From contig JBNGIS010018499.1 in assembly GCA_049999725.1 (NCBI GenBank), positions 1-24,633 on the forward strand: a stretch of 24,633 nucleotides of DNA, read 5' to 3'. Each line of letters opens with the position of its first letter. Within the stretch, counting starts at the first letter, position 1. The translations under genes and the position numbers were made by a program. The stretch is from Haplomitrium mnioides. Its lineage: Eukaryota > Marchantiophyta > Haplomitriopsida > Calobryales. The notes under the pieces were generated by a model. That model ran no database searches, was not told where the DNA came from, and saw only the letters and a list, made by a program, of their open reading frames with translations. Below, in pieces: positions 9,775-18,190 of the stretch.

Positions 9775-10060
9775 AAGCCTATGCACACATAGACTCCGAA
9801 GGAGAATTCTAAAGCATGTCCATGCTTAGACTTTGAACAAGAACAATGAAGCTATGCACGCATGGACTTTGAACTAGAACCCTAGAGCCATTTCACGCCA
9901 AGATTCTAAACAAGAACACTACAACCTATGCATGCATAGACATTGAACAAGAACCCTTTGGCTAATGGGTGTAGAGACTCTGAACAATAACCTGACAGCT
10001 TATGCATGTATTGAATCCGAACAAGAACTACAAACCCTTAATGCGCAAAGACACTAAGCA
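9775..10060. repeat. Palindrome array A, about 37-bp period
   Basis: Units of TATGCACGCATAGACTTTGA followed by ACAAGAACC-type sequence are centred near 9786, 9820, 9859, 9896, 9934, 9970, 10007 and 10045. The best copies are TATGCACACATA, TATGCACGCATGG and TATGCATGCATAG. The array sits between the 3' end of the methyltransferase gene and the element's left end. Confidence 0.75.
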
Positions 10061-10272
10061 ATGCGCAAGGGCTCCAAATCATCCTTATATTAGCAATTGA
10101 GTTCAAACCATTCTTAGACTATCAATTGACTCAACTTATTCTTAGACACACTAAACTGAATCATGATGAAAAGACTTGAAATAGATTGAAAGAGCAAAAA
10201 GATGAAACTTTAGCAAATAAAGATTTGGAAAAAATAAATTTTATTAATAATACAAAGTGTTCAAACAGATCC

Positions 10273-10879
10273 TTAGACTCTATTCTCTTCGAGAGGAAAT
10301 GTCTCATCTAAATCCACAAGATGAGTATCTACAGCTGCTGGAGAGTCCTGTTGAGACTTTCCAATCCCCGATATTACAATAGAGTCACCAGAAGCACCTG
10401 CAGTACGAAGAGGAACATGTTCCTTGTGGTATGCAAAAACTATCTGTGACTTAGTCACATCGTATGGCAAGGAAGCCATCGTCAAAACCCTCTGAGGAAT
10501 ATAAATAGGTTGATGTCTATCGTATTCCACATTGATGCAGTTTTGCATCAACTTTAAAGCATAGACAAGGCTTATGCCAGACCTAGAGTAGAGATCGATC
10601 CAATCCTACTTTGTTGATAAATGGTCAATGAAAAAATTATGGAGAGCTTGTGGCTTCTGATAAACATTCATAGGAGCATCATCTCCTGGATGTTTAAGTT
10701 TTGCCGAAACTGCAGGACAACTAAACACACTACCCATAATCTGTCGAGGAAGTCCAGTCGAAGAAGCAGGTTGCAAATTAAAGAGATACATGCTCTTCTT
10801 TCCTTCTTTAGTCTAGTAGCCCACTGTCCAATATTCATGGGCATGTGCAATTCTGGGACCACCAAAATGATGAATGTTG
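10273..10879 (-). pseudogene. Methyltransferase last exon: target-recognition end and SAM-binding motif
   Basis: Reads NIHHFGGPRIAHAHEYWTVG, then a TAG, a segment with PRQIMGSVFSCPAV, then MNVYQKPQALHNFFIDHL. A TAG follows, where the family usually has Gly-Asp-Trp, then W-I-DLYSRSGISL-VYALKLMQNC and VEYDRHQ. The QKP...L...FI and D-L-Y-S-x-S-G-x-S pattern is motif X/I of N6_N4 methyltransferases, which binds S-adenosylmethionine. The expected F/Y-x-G-x-G is damaged (Gly to Arg). An acidic tail ends at TAA (10273-10275). Confidence 0.85.
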
Positions 10880-10992
10880 CTTTTGTCCTTGTAAAAAGAA
10901 AAACAAACAAGTCAACTAATGTAAACAAAATGCAAGAGAAGTAAAACAAAGAGAAATCAGAAACCAAAAAAAAAAAAAAAAGAACAACTTAC
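10880..10992 (-). other. Intron in methyltransferase gene
   Basis: The donor at 10992 reads CTA|GTAAGTTG, followed by a long T-rich tract, TTAGTTGAC as a possible branch region, and an acceptor ending ...GACAAAAG at 10880. Joining at these sites keeps one frame (HGI-Y-NIHHFGG). The 113-bp length and T-rich body suit a plant intron. The alternative acceptor CAAG at 10888 would break the frame. Confidence 0.65.
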
Positions 10993-11553
10993 TAGATGCC
11001 ATGGTCGATTGCAAAGCAGACTTCAGAAGGAGCATCCTCGATGATGCCAAATTGCTGAGACAAATGAATAATCACAAAAGACCAAAAGTCCAAAGTTGTA
11101 ACTGCCACAAAAGATGATACCATGTCAAAAATGTCATCTTTTGAAAAAGGTTCCGAGTCATCGTGCTTACATTACACTCCCTCAAGTTGTACCCATAAGG
11201 AATATCAACAATAGCTAAAGTGAAACACCTAGGTTTCACAAGGCCTTTCAATTGTCAAGCATTGGCCTCCCCGTGGATTTGATAAAACACCACGTTAAGA
11301 CCATCGATATATGACATTAATTCATCTTCCTCATCTCTGACAACTCCTTCAGTTGTCAAAGATGCAGCACCGCTTTGCTGCCGTGCTTTCCACTCTCTAG
11401 CCTTTTGGCAGTAGAGAAGAAAAGCAGGAGGATAAGAGACCAACGTGGGAGGCTGGTCTTGATCTTCAGGGGCGTCTTCGACCCCAAATTTCGTTTGACC
11501 TTTCTCAGCTACTGTCAATTTCTTTGCAAGCTGCCGTTTGAAAGTTTTGTCTC
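10993..11553 (-). pseudogene. Methyltransferase catalytic exon with motif IV
   Basis: Runs from DKTFKRQLAKKLTVAEKGQT through PPTLVSYPPAF and YIDGLNVVFYQIHGEANA. A TGA follows where Trp is likely, then LVKPRCFTLAIVDIPYGYNL. DIPYG (11192-11206) corresponds to the catalytic [D/N/S]-P-P-[Y/F/W] motif with the first Pro changed to Ile. After a frameshift near 11150 the homology continues as PFSKDDIFDMVSSFVAVTTL and FVIIHLSQQFG, then FAIDHGI. The acceptor upstream is TTTTTGTGCAAG. Confidence 0.82.
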
Positions 11554-12071
11554 CTTGCACAAAAATTGAACAGAAAAGACTAAAGAGTGATAAAAAAACA
11601 TTTTAAGGTAGAGAATGAAAAAGACTTTCATGCACGCATGGACATAGAAGTCCATGGGCGCATGGAATTCAACATCAATTTGACGCTGGACTTTGGAGTC
11701 TAGGCGCACATATAAAGCAATGTCCATGCGTGCATGGACTTTGCAATCCAGGCGAGCGTAGACTTTGCCTTACCTTTGCGTTTGGATTGCGAAGTCCATG
11801 TGCGTATGGACTTTGGTGTTCAAGCGATGAGAGACTTTAAAAGTCCAAGTGCGGTTCAAAAGAGAAGTCCATGCACGCATGGACTTCACTGTTCAACTGC
11901 GCCTAGACTTCGCTATTCAAGTGCGTCCCAACTTCAAAGTCCATGCGCGCATCGACTTTGATTCCATGCACGCATGGACCATAACTTTTTTTAGACCAAA
12001 GAACAATTTAAATTATAAAATATTCAATGCAAATACAAATAAACAAATGTGGTGTGAAAGGAAGGAGTTAC
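11554..12071 (-). other. Intron containing palindrome array B
   Basis: The donor TTTTG|GTAACTCC is at 12071 and the acceptor TTTTTGTGCAAG is near 11554. The phase at the acceptor is off by one, so either a base was lost or the true acceptor lies a few bases away. Most of the intron is taken up by the ~24-bp palindromic repeats. Confidence 0.55.
11625..11980. repeat. Palindrome array B, about 24-bp period
   Basis: Units of AGTCCATGCGCGCATGGACTT. Good copies are at about 11627, 11650, 11723, 11794, 11867, 11940 and 11963, with decayed copies between at 23-26 base steps (for example TCCAGGCGAGCGTAGACTTT, TTCAACTGCGCCTAGACTTC). Each intact unit is an inverted repeat centred on GCGC or CACG. Short open frames here are artefacts. 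Confidence 0.85.
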
Positions 12072-13526
12072 CAAAAGCTTCTCGAAGCTTGAATAAAAGG
12101 AAGCCATCTTTGACTCTTCAATGTGAAGAGGGTACTCCTCTCTTGCCTCTTCCCATGTGCTGCAGTAAACCTCAGAACAAAAACTTTTGACCATCACCGC
12201 CAAAACTTTGTGTCTCTCTGCCTCTCGAGACATCTCGTCTATTGAAAGCTCTCCAGCTTCCACCCGCTTCAAAATTGAAATCTTTACTTCATCTAGAAGT
12301 CCTTGAAGTGACCTCCAAGGCATCCACTTCATATCCTCCATTTTGGGAGATCCTTTGGCCTTTGGCTTGTGGCCTTTCATAGTATTCTTCTCCCACATCA
12401 AAAAAATGCTCTACTATAGGTCCTAGAGCTCTCCACTTTTGAATGCAAGCTAGAACTAGTTGTCTTGAGAAGTCATCGTCTTCTCAAGTGTAGACTTGGG
12501 TTTTATTTCCAAGGTTTCCAACACTAAGTCCCTTTTAAATTTTTGGGATGAAACTATTCCACTCTCCACAAATCTTTGATGCCAATACTTGACCTTTTGA
12601 ATCGAGGTCATTTCAAGCATATACCTCTAGTCGTAATTGTCATCACTTGGATGTGAGGCCCACATACACATAATAGTTGTAGAGCGATAGAGTAGGATTT
12701 TTCGTTCCATATTTAGTGATAAGCAGTTGCCTTGCTGCAGCACTGTGATTGCCTCCTGCAATCTCGTAACGGTACTTGTCATGGTTCCTAATGTTGAACT
12801 CTGACTTGTCCTTTAGACCATCTTTTGGGTCTACAACCATGATTAAAAAAGAATGAGTGTACTTGTTTGTGAGCATTCTTTGTGCAAGAAGTTCCACAAA
12901 ATCCTCATTCAATCTTTGAATTTGGAATGAACCCCAATTGTCTATTCTAATCTTGGGCAGGTTTAAGTTTTCCAATCTTATTGTTATTGTCTCCTCACGG
13001 ACTCTACAGCGCTGGATTGCAGACTCCCTTATCTTGTTTTTTTCCTCCTCAGATACTGTATGAGAATCCACCTATTCCCTTTCTTGAAAGTACGCAACCT
13101 CTTGGAGACTTGCCTTTTTTATCTTGAGATTGGAGCCCAAACTGGCTCCGACTCAAGCTCCAAGTCTTGCTCCGAGTTGCTTGGTGATGAAGACGAAGGG
13201 GCAGACAAAGTAGATTTCGCTTCAAATTCTGAGGGGGCAGGCTCCTCCTCAACAACCGGTGCTGGTGCAAGTTTTTGCTTTTTTGGTGTCGGTTTCTTTT
13301 TCTTCTGAGCCTCAATTGGCTCCGGCTCCTTTCTCTTTTTTTGGAAAGAAGTCTCTATAGTGTGAACCAAGAATGTTGCCACACTCGGATGCGGCATAAG
13401 CTGTTGAATATTGATGCCCTGCTTGGGCTTTAGAATCTTGATTTGTATAGCGAGCTTGATGAAGTTCTGCTCGATTCGCTTTGCGTCATTGTAAGAATCA
13501 ACAAAATCGGACAAATACTAAGTGAA
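12072..13526 (-). pseudogene. ParB/Srx-like domain exon with charged linker and helical spacer
   Basis: The acceptor TTTATTTTCAG precedes 13526. The first part reads FT, TAG, YLSDFVDSYNDAKRIEQNF, followed by a Lys/Pro and Glu/Ser-rich linker with KKKKPTPKKQK, a likely nuclear localisation signal. After a frame change near 13105 and a TAG (13072-13074) comes VDSHTVSEEEKNKIRES, then FQIQRLNEDFVELLAQRM, SFLIMVVDPKDG and YRYEIAGGNHSAAARQLL (about 12721-12774), then YVYVGLTS. The I/V-x-G-G-N-H-x-x-A-A pattern is that of ParB/Srx-like folds. Two more frame changes follow. One segment reads RQLVLACIQKWRALGPIVEH and the last EVKISILKRVEAGELSIDEM. ParB-like assignment is by motif and context; the spacer is unrecognised. 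Confidence 0.75.
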
Positions 13527-13614
13527 CTGAAAATAAAGACAGAAAACAATTTGGCATTAGTGAAAATGTTGGACTGACATTTAGAAAGGGCAAGGACTTT
13601 AAAAAAATACAAGC

Positions 13615-13820
13615 GCGCAGTAAACAAGGAAGTCCATGCGCGCATGAATCTAAGAGTCCATGTACGCATGGACTTGGGAGTCCTTGCGAGCAAGGACGTG
13701 AGAGTACATAGCGCGCAAGGACTTTGAAGTTCATGTGCGAATGAACTTGAGAGTCTCTTCGCGTAAGGACTTCAAAGTCCATGCGCGGATGGACTTCAGA
13801 GTCTCTGTGCTCGTGGACAT
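13615..13820. repeat. Palindrome array C in methyltransferase intron
   Basis: Eight units of TCCATGCGCGCATGGACTT at 23-25 base steps from about 13631 (TCCATGCGCGCATGAA, TCCATGTACGCATGGA, TCCTTGCGAGCAAGGA, TTCATGTGCGAATGAA, TCCATGCGCGGATGGA). In several units both arms have changed together so that the symmetry remains, as in TCCTTGCGAGCAAGGA. The array lies in the intron between about 13527 and 13865. Confidence 0.85.
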
Positions 13821-13864
13821 CCTATGAGTAAGGAAATAGAAATAAGAAAATAGATTTTGGAACT

Positions 13865-14223
13865 CAACTTTCCATCTTCCCTTGACGCTTGAAGATTCGC
13901 AACAAAGACATCTCTCCTTGTACTCTGAAAAATCAAATTGCTTGCGATTTGCAGAATAAAGCGTAATTAAATCTTGGGCCTGCACAAGTAGCCTGATGTT
14001 GGCTTTCTTTCCCTCTTAGATCATTGTAATTTGGACCAGTAGATCCAAATTGAATTTTTCACCTGCAAAAAGGTAAAGATGGTGATCCGAGTCTCTCAAA
14101 GAACGGTAGTTTACGAGCTGTTTCTACTCCAGTCTTGTAGGCTCTAGAGCCTTGATAGCATCTGAATACCTATATGGCTTTGATTTAGCAACGTGGGAAA
14201 CATTTCCTTGACTCAGAGGCCAT
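13865..14223 (-). pseudogene. Methyltransferase gene, first coding exon
   Basis: ATG at 14223-14221 in the context AGAATGGCC starts MASES. After a frameshift near 14195 the main frame reads VSHVAKSKPYRYSDAIKALE, TRLE, TAG, KQLVNYRSLRDSDHHLYLFA, VQITMI, TAA, EGKKANIRLLVQAQDLITLY and SEYKERCLCCESSSVKGRWK. The Cys cluster (C-x-CC) may be metal-binding. I do not recognise the domain. The 3' donor (AAA|GTTGAG near 13868) is weak. Confidence 0.6.
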
Positions 14224-14395
14224 TCTCTAGATAAAAAAAAAAGATATTTTTTGAGGTGAAAAATGTACTGAACAAAAGTTCTGAAATCACTAATTGCTAG
14301 AAATGGCCAAAAACTGAGTAAATGAAAAAAATAATAATTAGAAAACAAAAACCAAAAGCTGAACTCGCAATAATGGAATTTTTTTTTCACTAGCG

Positions 14396-14681
14396 CTTCT
14401 TTTATAGCTAAATTTCAAAAAATGCTTTTTCTCGCCAAAAATTGATTCGGAGAGCTCTTGACACGTAGGTTTTCTTGGTGCAAAAAAAAAAAGTTAGTAT
14501 ACAAAGCATTGCTCGTTTTCATCTTTCCAATTTCTTTTTTTCATTTTCTTCCCAAAAAGTTCTTAATTTTGTCGTTTTGCAAAAAAACGACAAAACTGCA
14601 TCTTTTGAGAGTGCTATAAGAGGTTCATAATATTTGTTAAAATATTTTCTTGAAGTAACTTAGTTTTAGTGAGCCTTTTCA
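14396..14681. promoter_or_regulatory. Shared divergent promoter region
   Basis: TATA-like CTATAAAAG on the minus strand (about 14407-14399) faces the methyltransferase, and CTATAAG on the plus strand (14614-14620) faces the transposase, about 65 bases before its ATG. Between them lies a perfect 12-bp inverted repeat, TTTTGTCGTTTT (14567-14578) and AAAACGACAAAA (14584-14595), with a 5-base loop. One symmetric site between two outward TATA boxes suggests joint control, perhaps by an element protein. Confidence 0.55.
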
Positions 14682-14894
14682 ATGGATGGAGTTCTTAAAG
14701 GCAAGAAGAGACTAGAATTTCAAGATTCATTTTCATAGAAGAGTGTTAATTTTGACAAGCAGTTTGAGATTCAATCAATTGCCAATTTTTGGGAGTTAAG
14801 CGATGGAGTAACAAAAGCGTCAAGTGTGATGGCGAGTATATTGGAGAAAAATATGACTTCTATTGAATTAGATAGCTCCGCCCAGAAAGATTGA
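14682..14894 (+). pseudogene. Transposase N-terminal exon
   Basis: Starts MDGVLKGKKRLEFQDSFS, then TAG, then KSVNFDKQFEIQSIANFWEL and MASILEKNMTSIELDSSAQK before TGA. A donor GAGAAG|GTGAAC lies at about 14897, just before palindrome array D. The domain is unrecognised. Its basic N-terminus could serve nuclear import. Confidence 0.5.
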
Positions 14895-14904
14895 GAAGGT
14901 GAAC

Positions 14905-15045
14905 TTCATGCACAAATAGGATCAGAGACTCAACCTTATGCACGCATTGGGTCAAGGAGTGAATCCAATGCGCGCATAGGATTAACGACTCAACATTTTG
15001 CGCGTAAAGGATCAAAGAGGGAACTCAATGCTTGCAGAGATCTAA
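14905..15045. repeat. Palindrome array D in transposase intron
   Basis: Units of TCAATGCGCGCATAGGATCA at roughly 33-base steps: TTCATGCACAAATAGGATC, CTTATGCACGCATTGGGTC, CCAATGCGCGCATAGGATT, CATTTTGCGCGTAAAGGATC and CTCAATGCTTGCAGAGATC. The core is the same as in the other arrays, but the flank differs (AGGATCA instead of GGACTTT). Confidence 0.75.
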
Positions 15046-15089
15046 AGAAACAATCTTCATCCAACAAAAGATCTTTGTTTCCCATCAAG

Positions 15090-15833
15090 TGATCGAAGTT
15101 GAATCTTTCTTCTGAGTATTCCAAAATGTCTGAAAAAAAAAGCTCAACAAAGAGATTTCAGATGATTGTAGAACTTTCTTCGTCCACATCTGAAGGAGAC
15201 CTCGATATTCATGATCAAAATGTGTCTTTTTAGAACACAAATAGCATACAATCTCTGGATAGTTTTAATTTTGGAGATGAGCCACTCTCCCTGATAACAC
15301 CACTCAAACAACGAGTGATTTTTTTTTCAAGTTGCACATCGCAAAGAGATTGAGACATCCGAAGAAAATCAAATTCTTTTGGAGAAGTCTTTAGACGATA
15401 GTTTGGAAAACGATTCTGGCAAAGAGTCTCAATCAATCAGCATTTCTTTGGAGTTATCACCAAGGGCATCGACTTTATTACAAGAAACATTTTTTTTTCT
15501 AATGGAGATATTGATCAAGATTCGGTTTTGGAATGGTGATGTTCTCCCAATCCCCTAGAAGAAACTCGTATCTCGAAAATATTCTGTGACGGAACAAACC
15601 GTGTATATGATGACAACCAAGATCTTCAAGATGAATTATCTCCTACTACTGAATTCGCTTACGGACCGAATTGTCTAGCACAACATAAGAATTCTTCATC
15701 TGAGCCAAAACCCAAATGGGTAACACCTTACGCCAAAAATTCTTTGCGAAAAGTCCATCATGATGAGAGCTTTGTGAAGAAAAAGCTAGATCCAATGTCC
15801 ATTTCTAGATTGAAGAGAATTTCTTGTTGTTGA
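15090..15833 (+). pseudogene. Transposase acidic, Ser-rich region
   Basis: Pieces in changing frames read MIVELSSSTSEGDLDIHD, SLDSFNFGDEPLSLITPLKQ, EIETSEENQILLEKSLDDSL, then FCDGTNRVYDDNQDLQDELS and WVTPYAKNSLRKVHHDESFV. Two frame changes fall in poly-T runs (about 15308 and 15490), which look like slippage. The region is acidic and low in hydrophobic residues, probably disordered. Confidence 0.55.
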
Positions 15834-16437
15834 ATAATTTCTTGTCGTTGTGCAAGACAAATTTTTTGAAAATTGTGAGAGATACGTACTTTCGACAAAG
15901 CATAAAGAATCGTGATATCATTTTACAGTGGGGAATACCAAGAAAAGATTTCGATGTCAAAAATTGGTTTACGCTACATAGTGGTACCTTTGTCTATAGA
16001 AGAGCTTTCAAATTAATACTAGTAGTAGGGAATGATAGAATCCAAAGGATTCAAAATCTCAAAAATGCAGATCTTAGAGGTATTCTAAAGGAGTTTTTGT
16101 TCATGAGTGGATGGACAGTTTTTTCCAAAGACATTGCGAGAGAATGCCCACTCACGAAGTGTACAACTTGTCGAATAATTTTACAAAATGGGAAGTTTAT
16201 GACTATTACACAACTTATTTGAAAGAGAAAGATCCCCTTTCCATTCTCAGTTTCTCGAGTTGTACAAAACATTGGAGAACTCATTTTCCAAATGTAAAAA
16301 TTCCAAAACGCAATAGATTTGCTGTTTGTGAAACATGCGAAGAAATAAAATCTTTGCGAGAAAAATCCGTCTTGGAGTCCGACAAAGGCAACAAAATTTC
16401 TTCTCTTTTAACACATTTGGCTAATTCATTGTTTTTT
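15834..16437 (+). pseudogene. Transposase DNA-binding/zinc region
   Basis: Reads SLCKTNFLKIVRDTYFRQ, KNWFTLHSGTFVYRRAFK, then a break near 16085 where 22 bases present in the older copy (about 20370-20391) are missing. It continues in another frame as GVFVHEWMDSFFQRHCE, FTKWEVYDYYTTYLKEKD, FPNVKIPKRNRF and AVCETCEEIKSLREKS. C-x-x-C at 16327-16338 and the upstream pattern match the N-terminal half of DUF7869 proteins. TAGA at 16036-16039 marks the site that the inner element hit in the older copy. Confidence 0.8.
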
Positions 16438-17084
16438 TAAGACTCAAAGCTTAGTTCTAGATATGTTATATTTTCTCAACTTACAGTTAAAAGATTTTTT
16501 TTAAAGTTATTTAGTAAAGAAAACTGGAGTTGAATAATTCTTAGCAAGTTGAGTGTTGAGAAGAGAGTCTATGCTCACAAAGACTTTGTAACTGGCTAAA
16601 GCCAGAAAATGAATTTGATTGTTGTTGTAACCTTAGCCTTACAACGAGCTTTGTTTTTGTTCCTTTAAATGAAGAGCCATTGTAAAAACAAATTGAAAAA
16701 ATTGTTTTTGTTGTTCGCAAATTCCATGCATGCACAGAATTTGTTCTTGATTCTTTTAAAACCAGTCGTGACAACATTCACAACAAGCCATGATATTGGT
16801 GTTGTTGTATTGGTCTCATGCGTTTATATGATCAGTTGTTGTCTCCACTCATTCTAAACGCTCAGAGGATGTGATATGACAACCTTTGTTTGCAAATCTT
16901 GTTTTTTTTTTCTTTTTGAAATAGATTTTCCTTTTTTCAAATTGCCTAAAGTTTATTTTTTTATCCTTCATAAAGTGTTTCATTTCAATAGATTCAAACA
17001 TTTTTTTAAGATGCCTTGAATATTATTTACACCTAAGGTTGTGTTTTGAAGTTACAAGTATCGATATATATATTTTACTGAACT
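16438..17084 (+). other. Probable transposase intron with palindromic repeats
   Basis: T-rich, no frame, collinear with 20751-21450 of the older copy. It contains diverged palindrome units (CTATGCTCACAAAGAC, TCCATGCATGCACAG, TCTCATGCGTTTATATGA), better kept in the older copy. Exact splice sites were not resolved. A GGTTAATCC at about 20724 in the older copy is a possible donor. Confidence 0.55.
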
Positions 17085-17640
17085 AGTTTTATGTCCTTGT
17101 TTTGGAATGATGCAATCAAATATAATCGCCAATTGTTTCTTCATCGTGATCAACAAATGAAATTTCAAGATCAAAACTTGCAAACCATCAAAGAAAATGT
17201 TATGTTGATGGTCAAAAGTACTTGGGAATTGTCATTAATGGAATGGATCAGAAGAAAACTGCTATTCTACACTGACCATCGCTACCAGAAAGCATTGATA
17301 AAGATTGTTTGGTGGTTGTATATGTTGTTGGTGCCTTAATATTCAATCATGCTCTCTCTTCGAGGGTCTCTTCAACGTACTGAAACTTGAGAAGCGATTC
17401 CAATTTGACAGTTACTGTGCTCAACAAAATATTATGTGACTTTGAAAGCCCGCTGCCTCCAACTTTGTATCTTCAGCTAGACAACACGACACGAGAGAAT
17501 AAGAATTCTATCATGTTTGGATATCTTAGTCTCCTTATTGCCAAGAATGTTTTTCAAAAAATCAAGGTGGGATTTCTCATGGTTGGCCATACTCATGATC
17601 AAATTGATCAAATGTTCAGTCGATTCTTGAAACGTTTATA
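17085..17640 (+). pseudogene. Transposase catalytic core
   Basis: Motifs in order are LFLHRDQQMK, DGQKYLGIVINGMDQKKT, SNLTVTVLNKILCDF, LYLQLDNTTRENKN (Asp codon 17480-17482) and VGFLMVGHTHDQIDQMFS (Asp codons 17597-17599 and 17606-17608). The DGMDQ / QLDN...ENKN / GHTHxxID triad is the DUF7869 signature. The first Asp has become Asn. A TGA follows AILH (about 17264) and a frame change lies near 17390. Confidence 0.85.
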
Positions 17641-18190
17641 ACGTGTCAAAGCTTTCACGATCACCAGTCTAAGCAAGGCGCTTCAATTATCCTATAATCC
17701 TAAACATCACGTGACTCTTTTGTTGAAAACTTAGGATTTCAAAATGTTTCCGAAGCAAAGTATTTCTCTAGTTCAAAGGATATATTATATTACTTTTAAT
17801 CAACAATTCAAGTTCCAATTAAATGATTCCAAAGCAAAGATTTAAAGCAACAAGTTCTCAACAGATGAATTTTGACCACCTACGGATGGTATTTGTCAAC
17901 TCAAGTGTCTACCTGAAGTGGACAGAGAAATTTTAAGTTCAATGTTGATTCTTCTCAAGGCATATTCTGAAATCAAGCGATCTGAAAAAGAAGAAAGAGA
18001 AGTGGATGCCGAGAAAGTGGTAATTTCAATAAGGGACAATATAAGTGAGAACTGCTACAAGTTCTTTACAGATTCTAGTATTCAATGGTGGAATGACCTT
18101 TTTCTTACCCAACAAGAGATTGCAGCTTACATCCTTGAAAAAAAGACGACGACTCAAAGCACAATTTACCTTTCCACCTTCACAACAGTC
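17641..18190 (+). pseudogene. Transposase, region after the catalytic core
   Basis: After a TAA at 17639-17641 the frame reads RVKAFTITSLSKALQLSYNP, HVTLLLKT, TAG, DFKMF, which is like the helices after the GHTH motif in DUF7869 proteins. Later pieces read LKCLPEVDREILSSMLILLK, SEKEEREVDAEKVVISIRD and YKFFTDSSIQWWNDLF. A frame change near 18140 leads into the C-terminal module. Confidence 0.6.

Larger units (their letters stand above)
10273..14223 (-). pseudogene. ParB/Srx-like domain fused to beta-class DNA methyltransferase, multi-exon, decayed
   Basis: Likely four exons: 14223-~13865, 13526-12072, 11553-10993 and 10879-10273, giving roughly 990 residues. Domain order is an N-terminal unknown region, a charged Lys/Pro/Ser linker, a ParB/Srx-like domain with GGNHSAAARQLL, a helical spacer, then the methyltransferase with motif IV DIPYG before a glycine motif (DLYSRSGISL) near the C-terminus. 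That order marks the beta class that methylates adenine N6 or cytosine N4. ParB-methyltransferase fusions are known from bacteria and phages. The start is the first ATG (14223) after a TATA-like box. Lesions include TAG at 14121-14119, 13520-13518 and 13074-13072 among others, frameshifts near 14195, 13105, 12650, 12462, 12352 and 11150, motif IV DPPY changed to DIPY, and the glycine motif's second Gly changed to Arg. It is divergent from the transposase gene. Not functional here; family call good, exon edges approximate. Confidence 0.85.

Noticed and set aside
12410-12500. Cluster of five TAG codons in the methyltransferase frame, suggesting TAG reassigned to Gln
   Set aside because: Another frame is open here and reads RQLVLACIQKWRALGPIVEH, so the TAGs are off-frame after a frameshift. 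TAG and TAA also end other frames normally.
11625-13820. CRISPR-like regular short repeats
   Set aside because: Units vary strongly, spacers are not unique sequence, periods differ between groups, and they sit in introns of a eukaryotic transposon. They are minisatellite-like palindromes.
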